From positions 390,699 to 454,698 of the forward strand of contig NZ_RQIH01000003.1 in NCBI RefSeq assembly GCF_003939025.1: a stretch of 64,000 bases of DNA, in the 5' to 3' direction. A model generated the notes under the pieces. That model searched no databases and was not told where the DNA came from. It saw only the letters and a program-made list of their open reading frames with translations. Positions 27,323-36,090 of this stretch are shown here, in pieces. Position numbers and translations under genes: made by a program. Position 1 is the first letter of the stretch, and each line of letters opens with the position of its first letter. This stretch comes from Rhizobium sophoriradicis (GTDB lineage: Bacteria > Pseudomonadota > Alphaproteobacteria > Rhizobiales > Rhizobiaceae).

Positions 27323-28023
27323 CGGCCGGCCCTTTCCTCGCTGACGAATTCCCCCTTGTTGAGATGCAGCGTGCGCCGGGCGAAGGCGGCGGCCTCGGGA
27401 TCATGCGTGACCATGATGATCGTCTTCTGAAGCTCGCGATTGAGAAAGCTCAGCATCTCCAGGATATCATTGGCCGATCTTCGATCGAGATCGCCGGTCG
27501 GCTCGTCGCAGAGCAGAAGATCGGGATCGCCGACGATGGCGCGGGCAATGCCGACGCGCTGCTGCTGCCCGCCCGACATGCTCGAGGGAAACTGCCGCTG
27601 CCGGCCCGCAAGGCCGACGAGTTCCATGACGGTATCGACGCGGGCCCGCCGCTCCTTTCGACCGAGCGGCTTCAGAAGCAGCGGCAGCTCGATATTCTCC
27701 GCGGCATTCAGCATCGGCAGCAGATTGTAGAACTGGAAGACGATGCCCATTCTGTGCGCCCGCCACGCGGCCCGGGATCCCTCGCCCATCTGCTCGAGAC
27801 GGCTGCGGCCGATCCTGATCTCCCCGGCATCGGGGCTGTCGATGCCGCCAAGCATATTCAGCAGCGTCGATTTTCCCGAGCCGGACGGTCCCATGACCGC
27901 GACGAAATCGCCGCGCGGAATGAAAAGGTCGAGGCCGGAAAAGATTGGTATCGTTTCCGTCCCGATCCTGAACGCCTTTCTGACGCCGGCGAGCGCGATG
28001 AAGGGGTCTTGGCTGTCGGTCAT
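27319..28023 (-). CDS. ABC transporter ATP-binding protein (MacB/LolD type)
   Basis: The 234-residue ATPase has Walker A MGPSGSGKSTLLNMLGG, Q-loop IVFQFYNLLPMLNA, signature SMSGGQQQRVGIARA, Walker B LLLCDEPTGDLD and H-loop MVTHDPEAA. The LLPMLNAAENIELPLLL segment is typical of the LolD/MacB group. It is linked by 4-base overlaps to the HlyD-type gene upstream and to the permease downstream. Confidence 0.93.
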   Translation of the reverse strand: MTDSQDPFIALAGVRKAFRIGTETIPIFSGLDLFIPRGDFVAVMGPSGSGKSTLLNMLGGIDSPDAGEIRIGRSRLEQMGEGSRAAWRAHRMGIVFQFYNLLPMLNAAENIELPLLLKPLGRKERRARVDTVMELVGLAGRQRQFPSSMSGGQQQRVGIARAIVGDPDLLLCDEPTGDLDRRSANDILEMLSFLNRELQKTIIMVTHDPEAAAFARRTLHLNKGEFVSEERAGR

Positions 28024-29237
28024 TGTTTTGCTCCTTGGTGATGGAATGTCGCTATCGCAGAGGCCGCCCTCGTCCTTCGAGGCCCCTGCGGGGCACCTGA
28101 GGATGAGGTCGGGTGAAGGGCGCCCGCGCTCTCCTCACCCACCACAAGCCGGATGCGCGCCGCCATCGCAGGCCGCATGCCCGAAGGCGGCGAGGTGAGC
28201 GACAGGCGCAGCGTCACCGTCCCCTTCTCCCGTGAGATGACCGGCGCGATCTTCGCCACCTCGACTGCAAAGGGCTGGCCCGGAAAGCCATCGAGCACCG
28301 CCTCGCCTGAGAGGCCCGGCCGCATCAGCGCGATATTGGCTTCGGCCACATCCGCATCGATGACCATGTTTGCCGTATCGGTAATCGCAAGCAGGCTTTC
28401 ATTCTCCCGCACGCTGTCCTCGCGCGACAGCACGGTATCGCCGACATGCGCATCAAGTCGCGTCACGGTGCCCGAAATCGGCGCTCGCACGGTCAGCGCC
28501 TCGACCTGCTCGCGCGCCCTATCGATATCGAGCCGGGCCTTGGCGAGATCCTGCCGGGCTTGCTCCGCGCCATTCTCGGCCGTGTCGTAAGTGGTTTTCG
28601 CCTCCTCCAGCGCCTGCGCCGACATCGCATCGCGCCCGGCAAGCCGTCCGATGCGCGTGAGGGAAGACCGCGCTTGCACCCGCGCGATATTCCTCGCATC
28701 AAGCGCCAGCTTCGCCGCCCGCTCCGATATCTCCGCACCGCGGAGCGCAAACCGGGCGCCGGCATCATCGAGCCGCACGAGCACCTGTCCCGCCACGACC
28801 TTGTCGCCCGCCTCGACCTCAACCGTAACGATCCGGCCTTCATATTTGGAAAAGACCGTGGCGACATCGGGCGCCACGACGTAGCCGGAACCGGTAACCT
28901 CGCGGGACGGCGCGGCCCTGGTCTTCGCCCCATCGTCGGCCGCAGGCCGCATTCCCTCGACGATCGCACCGCCCCTGGCCGGCACCTCATGAGCGGATAT
29001 CGCAGGGTGGTCGCCCGCCCCACCCGCAATCGCAGCTTCGATACGCTCCAGCGTCCGAGGTCCATAGAGAGCGACGACCGCCAGCGATGCCGTCGCCGCA
29101 AGGACGAACATAGCGCCATGGATCATGCGCCGCTGGGCACGAGGCTCCGGCAGCTCCGTCTCGAAGGCCGCAGGTTCGATCGACAGCGATCTCAGCTGGG
29201 CGGCAAGGGTTCGATCATGTTCTGATGTCGTGTTCAT
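28020..29237 (-). CDS. HlyD/RND-type periplasmic adaptor of an ABC efflux system
   Basis: The 405-residue membrane-fusion protein has one N-terminal anchor helix (GAMFVLAATASLAVVALYG). A lipoyl-type half-motif follows (GRIVTVEVEAGDKVVAGQVL), then a coiled-coil hairpin of about 90 residues (residues ~165-250) and the second lipoyl half (LTVRAPISGTVTRLDAHVGD). The adaptor links the inner-membrane ABC unit to an outer-membrane channel, which is not encoded here. ATG 29237 fits the family. The C-terminal tail after LVVGEES reads through repeat RA (TSSSGAPQGPRRTRA) and is unlike normal adaptors. Confidence 0.88.
   Translation of the reverse strand: MNTTSEHDRTLAAQLRSLSIEPAAFETELPEPRAQRRMIHGAMFVLAATASLAVVALYGPRTLERIEAAIAGGAGDHPAISAHEVPARGGAIVEGMRPAADDGAKTRAAPSREVTGSGYVVAPDVATVFSKYEGRIVTVEVEAGDKVVAGQVLVRLDDAGARFALRGAEISERAAKLALDARNIARVQARSSLTRIGRLAGRDAMSAQALEEAKTTYDTAENGAEQARQDLAKARLDIDRAREQVEALTVRAPISGTVTRLDAHVGDTVLSREDSVRENESLLAITDTANMVIDADVAEANIALMRPGLSGEAVLDGFPGQPFAVEVAKIAPVISREKGTVTLRLSLTSPPSGMRPAMAARIRLVVGEESAGALHPTSSSGAPQGPRRTRAASAIATFHHQGAKQ
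28066..28108. repeat. Interspersed repeat RA, copy 3, inside a coding end
   Basis: The element opens CCCTCGTCCTTCGAGGCC and closes GGGGCACCTGAGGATGAGG, inverted relative to copy 1. It encodes part of the C-terminal tail of the HlyD-type protein. Confidence 0.75.
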
Positions 29238-29328
29238 ACCGGCCAACATCGCCGACCCGGCAGAAATCGCGACCTCGAACACGATCCGGGACGGCCTCGA
29301 TCGCGATCGTGTACCTGGCAGCGCCCGG

Positions 29329-29370
29329 CCTCGTCCGTCGAGGCCCCTGCGGGGCACCTCAGCATGAGGG
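29329..29370. repeat. Interspersed repeat RA, copy 4
   Basis: The element opens CCTCGTCCGTCGAGGCCCC and closes GGGGCACCTCAGCATGAGGG, in the same orientation as copies 3 and 5. Confidence 0.75.
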
Positions 29371-29452
29371 CGGAGAGAAGGCACGGCTTGCCTCACCCAG
29401 CGAACGCTGGCGCCCTGCCGCCGAGAGCCGAGCCGCAGGGCGCACCAATCAG

Positions 29453-29497
29453 CCCTCATAGTGAGGAGGCCCACAGGGCCGTCTCGAACCACTAGGG
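29453..29497. repeat. Second repeat type (CTCATAGTGAGGAGG unit)
   Basis: CCCTCATAGTGAGGAGGCCC followed by ACAGGGCCGTCTCGAACCAC is a recognisable rhizobial intergenic unit often found next to RA-type elements. It carries internal dyads (CTCAT/GTGAG and GGCCC/GGGCC). Confidence 0.55.
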
Positions 29498-29549
29498 CGG
29501 GTGGCTGGGCGCTACAGCCCTCCATTTGCCGATGAAACGCCAGTGGCCG

Positions 29550-29592
29550 CCCTCGTCCTTCGAGGCCCCTGCGGGGCGCCTCAGGATGAGGG
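29550..29592. repeat. Interspersed repeat RA, copy 5
   Basis: The element opens CCCTCGTCCTTCGAGGCC and closes GGGGCGCCTCAGGATGAGGG. It lies just downstream of the 7TM-AraC gene stop and may terminate it. Confidence 0.75.
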
Positions 29593-29629
29593 CGGAGAGA
29601 GGTCGAGGCTCACGAACCCTCGTATTAGT

Positions 29630-30643
29630 CTACCCCTCCGCCTTCTTCTGCCGCCAGGCAAGTGGCGTCATATCCGTCACCCGGCGGAATTCGCGATTGA
29701 AGTTGGACTTGGTCTGGAAGCCGACGTCGAACATCACTTCGGTCACCGATTTTTCGGTGGCCGAAAGCAGGCGGCAGGCTTCGCCGATCCTGTAATCGTT
29801 GACATATTGTGAGACGTTCTTGTCCATTGCCCGGTTGATCGCCGCCGAGATCTGGCGCGCGGGGATGCCGGCCTTGCGGGCGAGCCGATCGAGATTGAGA
29901 TTGGCGTCGCGATAGAGCTTCCTTGTCTCCATCAGCGCGTCCACGATAGCGATCGTCGCCTTGTCTTCGCTCGCCTCCGGCCTCGCCGCCGCCTCCGCCG
30001 TTTCGGTCGGCGCCCGGCTTCGGCTGGCGGCCGCCGCCGCGGTGGCGAGAATGGCGAGGGCGGCGAGACTGCCGAGGCTGATCACGGTCAGCGCGTGCTC
30101 GCCATGTGCCCAGGTGAAGTCGAAGAAGACGAAGGTATCGACCGCGGCCGACAGGCAAAGCGCCGCCGCCGCAAAGATGATGGCACGATAAGCCGGCACC
30201 GCTCCCTCGAAAGGCGCAAGCCGAAGCGCATCTGCGCCCGGGCGCATCAGCAGCAGGATCGCCAGGGCGTAACCGACGAAGATCAGCACCAGCGCAATGT
30301 CGATCGCCTCCCGCCAGAACGCCACCAGCAGCAGTATGAGCACGGCGGGCACGGCATGCAGCGCAATGCGCGCCGGCAAGGGTCGCCGGTTCGTCCTCAC
30401 CAGCCTGGAAACGCCGGCATAGGCAAGCGGCGGCACCGTCGCCGCGATGACGGGAGCGATCACGCCGACCACCTGCATTCCATAGCCCCAACGCAAGCCG
30501 GAGAGGATGGATTGCAGCGCGCTCAGCAGGATCAGCACCAGAAACGGCCGGTTGGGTTGGCCCTCCTCGTCGCGTCTGAGGACGACGACGAAGAGGATGA
30601 GCAGAAGGAGGGCGACGACGAAGGGAAGCGGAATGAACAGCAT
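29630..30643 (-). CDS. Membrane-bound AraC-family regulator (7TM plus HTH)
   Basis: The 337-residue protein has about seven hydrophobic helices in residues 1-215, starting LFIPLPFVVALLLLILFVVV. A cytoplasmic C-terminal AraC HTH domain follows (LARKAGIPARQISAAINRAM, VTEVMFDVGFQTKSNFNREF). Binding DNA while anchored in the membrane implies direct sensing of a membrane or periplasmic signal. The efflux operon lies immediately downstream on the same strand and is a possible target. The start 30643 places the first helix at the N-terminus. Confidence 0.85.
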   Translation of the reverse strand: MLFIPLPFVVALLLLILFVVVLRRDEEGQPNRPFLVLILLSALQSILSGLRWGYGMQVVGVIAPVIAATVPPLAYAGVSRLVRTNRRPLPARIALHAVPAVLILLLVAFWREAIDIALVLIFVGYALAILLLMRPGADALRLAPFEGAVPAYRAIIFAAAALCLSAAVDTFVFFDFTWAHGEHALTVISLGSLAALAILATAAAAASRSRAPTETAEAAARPEASEDKATIAIVDALMETRKLYRDANLNLDRLARKAGIPARQISAAINRAMDKNVSQYVNDYRIGEACRLLSATEKSVTEVMFDVGFQTKSNFNREFRRVTDMTPLAWRQKKAEG

Positions 30644-30770
30644 GGCCTGGCGGGATCGGGGTCACGGATAGGTGCCATCATTGCCGACATCCTCGCGCGA
30701 CGCGACCTCCATCGTGTTTTAGAACGCGTTTTCAGGAGAAATTCTTTTGAACTGGCCGCCGCCGGCCCAG

Positions 30771-31352
30771 CTAGACGCGTTGCAGGAATGCAAGCACGCG
30801 CGCCGTGAGGAGCGCGGTCGCATCCGCGTCATAGGACGCAAGCGAGCTATCGGCGAAATAGTGCTGGTCGCCGGGGTAGAGAAAGAGCTCGGCGTCCGCG
30901 ACCTTCGCGACGATCTCGCGAGCCGCATCGATGTCGCCCTCGCCGACGAAGATCGGGTCGTTGTCCATGCCGTGGATCTGCACCGCCACACCATCGGGCC
31001 AGGGTCCGAAGGCCCATTCGCCGCTTATCGGCAGGCAGGAATAGAAAAGCAGAGCACCACGGGCTCCTGGCCGTGTTTGGGCCAGCTTCTGCGCCGGCAG
31101 CACGCCGAATGAAAAGCCGGCATAGACAAGTTCGGCAGGCAGTTCGTCGGCAATCCGCACGCCGCGTTCCCGGATAGCGTGGAATCCGATCTCGCCGATA
31201 TAGCCGAGCCCCTCCTCGATGCTTCCGAATGTGCGTCCGTCGAACAGGTCAGGCGTGTGCACGATATGGCCTGCAGCCCTGATATCATCGGCGAAGGCGC
31301 GCACTCCAGGCGTCAGCCCCTGTACGTGATGGAACAGCAAGATTTCAGCCAT
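30771..31352 (-). CDS. Dienelactone hydrolase-family protein
   Basis: This is a compact 193-residue alpha/beta hydrolase. It opens MAEILLFHHVQGLTPGVRAF, has the nucleophile elbow YAGFSFGVLPAQ where Ser sits in G-x-S-x-G context (GFSFG), and carries the catalytic Asp/His region YPGDQHYFADSS. Family members hydrolyse dienelactone in chlorocatechol breakdown, but most are of unknown substrate. ATG 31352 is chosen; the 103-codon upstream extension overlaps the cox genes in another frame. The intradiol dioxygenase at 19909 is too far away to imply a shared pathway. Confidence 0.85.
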   Translation of the reverse strand: MAEILLFHHVQGLTPGVRAFADDIRAAGHIVHTPDLFDGRTFGSIEEGLGYIGEIGFHAIRERGVRIADELPAELVYAGFSFGVLPAQKLAQTRPGARGALLFYSCLPISGEWAFGPWPDGVAVQIHGMDNDPIFVGEGDIDAAREIVAKVADAELFLYPGDQHYFADSSLASYDADATALLTARVLAFLQRV

Positions 31353-31459
31353 AGGCGCCCCCGGGGCGAGATGTCGGCACATTTTGATAAAAGTTCGAAG
31401 CAGTCCGGATTGAGCGGGCGGCAGTCGGCGATGTCGCACCTCCGTTCCGAAGACCGGTT

Positions 31460-31825
31460 CTACGGCGTCGCGCCGAAGAAAGCGAGCCGGGTGAAGATGG
31501 TATACTGCGATTCCGATACCATCAGCGCAACGAAGACCAGCACCAGCACCGGCGGCAGCAGGATGGCGTAGACGAGCGCCAGCCGTTCCCAGGCCATGTG
31601 CATGAAGACGGCGACGATCAGCCCCGCCTTCAGCATCATGAATACCAGGATCAGCGTCCACCTGAGATAACCCTGGATCCCGAGATAATCGACCATGTAG
31701 GAAAGGGCGCTGAGCACGAAGAGCAGGCCCCAGACGAAGAGATAGAGCCGGATCGGGTGCTGCTGCCCGCTATGTGCCTGTACATGCACCGTCTGGCTTT
31801 GCCCATGCGCTGTTGTCTCGCTCAT
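31460..31825 (-). CDS. Cytochrome c oxidase subunit IV-like protein
   Basis: The 121-residue protein has three hydrophobic helices (LYLFVWGLLFVLSALSYMVD, LILVFMMLKAGLIVAVFMHM, LVYAILLPPVLVLVFVALMV), matching the small prokaryotic subunit IV (COX4 pro) of aa3/bo3 oxidases. It closes the leftward oxidase operon, 8 bases after subunit III. The conserved K-x-x-x-V-x-x-x-F-M-H-M pattern is present. Confidence 0.85.
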   Translation of the reverse strand: MSETTAHGQSQTVHVQAHSGQQHPIRLYLFVWGLLFVLSALSYMVDYLGIQGYLRWTLILVFMMLKAGLIVAVFMHMAWERLALVYAILLPPVLVLVFVALMVSESQYTIFTRLAFFGATP

Positions 31826-31832
31826 GACGACC

Positions 31833-32558
31833 TCACCACAGATAGAAAAACGCGAAGATGAAGACCCAGACCAGGTCGACGAAGTGCCAGTAAAGACCCA
31901 TGATCTCGACGGCCTCGTAGTGGCCTCTCCGGCTGGTGAAGAAGCCGCGCCGCTCCACGTCGAAATCGCCGCGCCAGACCTTGCGGGCGACGATGAGGAG
32001 GAAGATGACGCCGATCGTGACGTGGGTGCCGTGAAAGCCGGTGATCATGAAGAAGGTCGAGCCGAACTGTGCCGCCCCCCATGGATTCTCCCAGGGGCGC
32101 ACGCCTTCGGTGATCAGCTTGGTCCATTCGAAGGCCTGCATGCCGACGAAACATGCCCCGAGAAGCGCTGTCAGCAGCATCAGGACGGCGGTCCTGCCGC
32201 GGTCGCGGCGATAGCCGAAATTGACCGCCATCGCCATGGTGCCGCTGCTCGAGATCAGCACGAAGGTCATGATCGCGATCAGGATCAGCGGCACGTCCTG
32301 GCCGCCGATATGCAGCGCGAAGACCTCGCTCGGATTGGGCCAGGCAACGGGCGTCGACATGCGGGCGGTCATATAGGCGAGCAGGAAACAGCCGAAGACG
32401 AAAGTGTCGCTGAGCAGAAATATCCACATCATCGCCTTGCCCCAGGAGGCGGTCTTGAAGGCGCGCTGGTCCGAGGCGAAATCGGCGGCGACGCCGCGCA
32501 AGCCGACCGGCCTGAGACCCGGCTCGCCGTGTGTCTGGACAGGATGTGCCATCTGCAA
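31833..32558 (-). CDS. coxP: Heme-copper oxidase subunit III (CoxP-like)
   Basis: The 241-residue protein has about five membrane helices and the subunit III signatures MWIFLLSDTFVFGCFLLAYM, LGACFVGMQAFEWTKLITEG and FFMITGFHGTHVTIGVIFLL, with VDLVWVFIFAFFYLW at the end. The operon order II-I-III-III matches coxMNOP of Bradyrhizobium, in which the last two genes are both subunit III types; the gene name rests on that order. Confidence 0.85.
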   Translation of the reverse strand: MQMAHPVQTHGEPGLRPVGLRGVAADFASDQRAFKTASWGKAMMWIFLLSDTFVFGCFLLAYMTARMSTPVAWPNPSEVFALHIGGQDVPLILIAIMTFVLISSSGTMAMAVNFGYRRDRGRTAVLMLLTALLGACFVGMQAFEWTKLITEGVRPWENPWGAAQFGSTFFMITGFHGTHVTIGVIFLLIVARKVWRGDFDVERRGFFTSRRGHYEAVEIMGLYWHFVDLVWVFIFAFFYLW

Positions 32559-32575
32559 TTCTCCCGGTTGCGCCC

Positions 32576-33286
32576 CTAGCTCAGCAATGTGCGGCAGAGA
32601 TCGACGAAATCATTCGCCCACCCGGCAAAGAGCACAAACAGCAGCAGCCAGACGGCAAGCATGAAATGCGAATAGATCGCCGAAAGGTCGACGCTGAGGC
32701 TGAGCCTGTCCGACGCGATGTCGGTCGCGAAAGCGCGCAGGGTCGTGTGACCCAGCACCGCCAGCCCGCCGAGAATGTGCAGGCCGTGCAGACCGGTCAA
32801 CATATAGAAGAAACTGTTGGCGGGATTGTCGGCCAGCACGTATCCAGCCGCCGTCAGCTCGCGCCATGCCTGGATCTGTCCGGCGAGAAAGAGGACGGCA
32901 AGAGCAAATGCGACGGCAAGCGCCGGCCGCAGGCGTTCCCCGCGGCCATGCAGCGCTTCGCGTCTGGCCCATTGCAGCGCGGCGCTGCTCAGGGCGAGTG
33001 CCGCCGTGTTGACCCAGAGCAGACGCGGAACCGGCGTCGCCCACCAGTCCGCCGACGCTGCACGCATGAAATAGGCGCTGACGGCAAGGCTGAAGACGGC
33101 ACCGACGACGCCAAGAAATACGAAGAGACCGATCTTAACCGCCGGCGCGGGCCGCTCAGTGCCGACGTGATCCGGCAGCTGCACCGAGCCGGTTTCGAGC
33201 CAGGGCTTCGAGGTCAGCCGCTGCCCCGCCAACCACCAGATGATGATGGCGGCGATGGCCGCGAGGAAGATCAGCGTGACGTTCAT
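32576..33286 (-). CDS. coxO: Heme-copper oxidase subunit III-type protein (CoxO-like)
   Basis: The 236-residue protein has an N-terminal anchor (LIFLAAIAAIIIWWLAGQRL) and five further helices, with FFYMLTGLHGLHILGGLAVL corresponding to the subunit III HG-x-H motif. Its start overlaps the subunit I stop by 4 bases. It is clearly diverged from the downstream CoxP-like protein, so the operon has two unlike subunits III. Confidence 0.82.
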   Translation of the reverse strand: MNVTLIFLAAIAAIIIWWLAGQRLTSKPWLETGSVQLPDHVGTERPAPAVKIGLFVFLGVVGAVFSLAVSAYFMRAASADWWATPVPRLLWVNTAALALSSAALQWARREALHGRGERLRPALAVAFALAVLFLAGQIQAWRELTAAGYVLADNPANSFFYMLTGLHGLHILGGLAVLGHTTLRAFATDIASDRLSLSVDLSAIYSHFMLAVWLLLFVLFAGWANDFVDLCRTLLS

Positions 33287-35052
33287 GTCGGACGCTCCCG
33301 TGTGACGTCGCCGCTTGCCGGCACCGTCTGCGGAATGAAATCCTCTGCGGCACCAGGCACGCTGTAATCATAGGCCCAGCGATAGACCACAGGCAGGTCC
33401 TTGCCCCAGTTGCCGTGCGCCGGCGGCGTCTGCGGCGTCTGCCATTCGAGCGTCGTCGCCCGCCACGGATTGCCGCCCGCCTCTCTGCCCCGGAAAAGGC
33501 TCCAGACCAGATTGAACAGGAAGACCACCTGCCCGGCCCCGACGACGAGCGCCATGACCGATATGAAAATGTTCAGCGTATGCGCCGAAGGCGGAACGAA
33601 GGCCGCCTCTCCCATCTCGAAATAGCGGCGCGGCACGCCGAGCAGGCCGAGATAATGCATCGGAAAGAAGATCGCATAGGTGCCCAGGAAGGTGATCCAG
33701 AAGTGGATATGGCCGAGCACGTCGTTCAACATGCGTCCCGTCACCTTCGGATACCAGTGATAGATCGCCCCGAAGATGACGAGGATCGGCGCGACACCCA
33801 TCACCATGTGGAAATGCGCGACGACGAACATCGTATCCGACAGCGGCACGTCGACGACGACATTGCCGAGGAAGAGGCCGGTCAGGCCGCCATTGACGAA
33901 GGTGACGATGAAGGCGAGCGCAAACAGCATCGGCAGCGTCAGGTGGATATCGCCGCGCCAGAGCGTCAGCACCCAGTTATAGACCTTGATCGCTGTCGGG
34001 ACGGCGATGATCAGCGTCGTGGTGGCAAAGAAGAAGCCGAAGGCGGGGTTCATGCCGCTGACATACATGTGGTGGGCCCAGACGACGAAGCTCAAGCCGC
34101 CGATGATGACGATCGCCCAGACCATCATGCGGTAGCCGAAGATATTCTTGCGCGCATGCGTGCTGATCAGGTCCGAAACGATGCCGAAGGCTGGCAGCGC
34201 GACGATATAGACCTCGGGATGCCCGAAGAACCAGAACAGGTGCTGGAACAGGATCGGGCTGCCGCCGCCATGCTGCAGCTGCGTGCCCATTTCGACGATG
34301 GCGGGCATGAAGAAGCTGGTGCCGAGCAGGCGGTCGAACATCATCATCACGCAGGCGACGAAGAGGGCGGGAAAGGCCAAGAGCGCCATGACGGTCGCGG
34401 TGAAGATGCCCCAGACGGTGAGCGGCATCCGCATCAGCGTCATGCCGCGCGCCCGCCCCTGCAGCACGGTCACCACATAGTTCAGCCCGCCCATGGTAAA
34501 GCCGATGATGAAGACGATCAGCGAGGTGAGCATCAGCAGGATGCCCCAGTCTCTGCCGCCTGGTGTGCCTGAGAGAACCGCCTGCGGCGGATAAAGCGTC
34601 CAGCCTGCCCCCGTCGGGCCGCCGGGGACGAAAAAGCCTGCGGCGAGGATCAGCACCGCCACCAAATAAATCCAGTAGCTCAGCATGTTGGCGTAGGGAA
34701 ACACCATGTCGCGGGCGCCGACCATCAGCGGAATGAGGTAATTGCCGAAGCCGCCGAGGAAGAGCGCGGTCAGGAGATAGATCACCATGATCATTCCGTG
34801 CATGGTGATGAACTGGTAATAATGATCGGCATCGATGAAGGTGAAATAGCCGGGAAAGGCAAGCTGGATCCGCATCAGCCAGGAGAGCACCAGCGCCACC
34901 AGGCCGATCGCGATCGCCGTCAGTGAATATTGTACGGCGATGATCTTGGCGTCCTGGCTGAACACATATTTCGTCCACCAGCTGTGTGGATGGTAAAGTT
35001 CGACATCCTCGACTTCGGCGGATGGGATGCTGCCGGATGGAATCTCGACCAT
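33283..35052 (-). CDS. coxN: Cytochrome c oxidase subunit I (CoxN-like)
   Basis: This is the catalytic subunit of 589 residues with twelve helices. A heme a ligand lies in FITMHGMIMVIYLLT. The CuB His and cross-linked Tyr are in LFWFFGHPEVYIVALPAFG, and further CuB His residues are in VWAHHMYVSGMNPAFG. The heme a3 and a ligands lie in VVAHFHMVMG. The K-channel Lys (PTAIKVYNW) and a D-channel Asp (VGARDMVFPYAN) are present, so this is an A-type proton-pumping oxidase. It is a short-tailed alternative oxidase of the coxN group rather than the main ctaD. Confidence 0.92.
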   Translation of the reverse strand: MVEIPSGSIPSAEVEDVELYHPHSWWTKYVFSQDAKIIAVQYSLTAIAIGLVALVLSWLMRIQLAFPGYFTFIDADHYYQFITMHGMIMVIYLLTALFLGGFGNYLIPLMVGARDMVFPYANMLSYWIYLVAVLILAAGFFVPGGPTGAGWTLYPPQAVLSGTPGGRDWGILLMLTSLIVFIIGFTMGGLNYVVTVLQGRARGMTLMRMPLTVWGIFTATVMALLAFPALFVACVMMMFDRLLGTSFFMPAIVEMGTQLQHGGGSPILFQHLFWFFGHPEVYIVALPAFGIVSDLISTHARKNIFGYRMMVWAIVIIGGLSFVVWAHHMYVSGMNPAFGFFFATTTLIIAVPTAIKVYNWVLTLWRGDIHLTLPMLFALAFIVTFVNGGLTGLFLGNVVVDVPLSDTMFVVAHFHMVMGVAPILVIFGAIYHWYPKVTGRMLNDVLGHIHFWITFLGTYAIFFPMHYLGLLGVPRRYFEMGEAAFVPPSAHTLNIFISVMALVVGAGQVVFLFNLVWSLFRGREAGGNPWRATTLEWQTPQTPPAHGNWGKDLPVVYRWAYDYSVPGAAEDFIPQTVPASGDVTRERPT

Positions 35053-35118
35053 GATCTCTCTTCCCTTTCCCCGCTGGTTCCCTGAACCGGCTTGCGGCCT
35101 CCGGCCGTCCTGGTCGCG

Positions 35119-35928
35119 TCAGTTCGCCGGCCCAGCCGACGCCGTCAGCTGGGTGAATGTCTGCTGTTGCCCGAGCCAGGTCTGATAATCCGCGTCGCTT
35201 TCGACGACGACAGTGCCGCGCATTTGCGGATGGCCGACGCCGCAGAGTTCGGCGCAGAGGATGTCGAAGGTCCCCGTCCGCGTTGGCGTGAACCAGAAAT
35301 AGGTGATCATGCCGGGGATCATGTCCATCTTGGCGCGGAACTCCGGCACGTAGAAATCATGGAGCACATCGACGGAGCGCAGCAAAATGTGCACCGGTTT
35401 GCCGATCGGCAGATGCAGCTCGCCGCCCTCGATGATGACATCGTCGAGGCCGCTTGCATCGTTCTTGTCGAGACCGAGCGGGTTTTCCGGGCTGACGTCG
35501 CGCGTCTCGGCACGGCCGAGTTTTCCGTCCGCTCCCGGCAGACGGAAGCTCCACAGCCATTGTTGGCTGACGACCTCGACCGATGCGGCATCGGCAGGCA
35601 CCGATATGAACTGGTTCCACACGATGAGGCCGGGCGCCAGCATCGCCGCGACGCCGACCGCAGTTCCAGATGCCAGCAGCACCTCCAGCTTGCGGTTTTC
35701 AGGCTCGTAATGCGCCTTGTTGCCCGGCCTGTGCCGGAAGCGGAAGACGCAATAGGCCATGAACGAAACCACCGCCACGAAGACGATGCCGGTGATCCAG
35801 AAGGTGATGACAAGGGTAGTGTCGATATAGGTCCAGTTGGACGCGATCGGCGTCCACCACCACGGGCTCAGCACATGAAACAGCACGGAGCCGACGACAA
35901 TCAGGACGAGGATCAGCACGACAGCCAT
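35119..35928 (-). CDS. coxM: Cytochrome c oxidase subunit II (CoxM-like)
   Basis: The 269-residue protein has two N-terminal helices (AVVLILVLIVVGSVLFHVL and the second around FWITGIVFVAVVSFMAY) and a periplasmic cupredoxin domain. The CuA site is DVLHDFYVPEF followed by CAELCGVGHPQM, with both Cys, both His, Glu and Met in place. No covalent heme motif (CxxCH) is present, so electrons must come from a separate cytochrome c, plausibly the one encoded upstream. Confidence 0.92.
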   Translation of the reverse strand: MAVVLILVLIVVGSVLFHVLSPWWWTPIASNWTYIDTTLVITFWITGIVFVAVVSFMAYCVFRFRHRPGNKAHYEPENRKLEVLLASGTAVGVAAMLAPGLIVWNQFISVPADAASVEVVSQQWLWSFRLPGADGKLGRAETRDVSPENPLGLDKNDASGLDDVIIEGGELHLPIGKPVHILLRSVDVLHDFYVPEFRAKMDMIPGMITYFWFTPTRTGTFDILCAELCGVGHPQMRGTVVVESDADYQTWLGQQQTFTQLTASAGPAN

Positions 35929-36090
35929 TTCCGCTCCTCCTCGAGCAGGTTGACCCGTGAAACCGCATTCCGCAAAAAGTCCGTGTTTATTATCGCACAG
36001 ATAGAAAATATCGCAATTGAGGCGATTTAGCCATTCGTCGCCGGCCGCGAACCCGTCATTCGGAGTATTGCCGTCTGGGATTCTTGCCCG

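Larger units (their letters stand above)
29238..29629. other. Repeat-rich intergenic region upstream of the efflux operon
   Basis: The 392 bases hold two full RA repeats (29329-29370 and 29550-29592) and a third, different palindromic unit between them (29453-29497). No gene is present. The promoter of the efflux operon must lie in the right-hand repeats or in the ~90 bases next to the start. Confidence 0.6.

Noticed and set aside
33415..34572. Rightward frame of 385 codons within the oxidase region
   Set aside because: It is antisense to the subunit I gene and made mainly of Asp, Arg, Glu and His, as expected for the reverse of membrane-helix codons.
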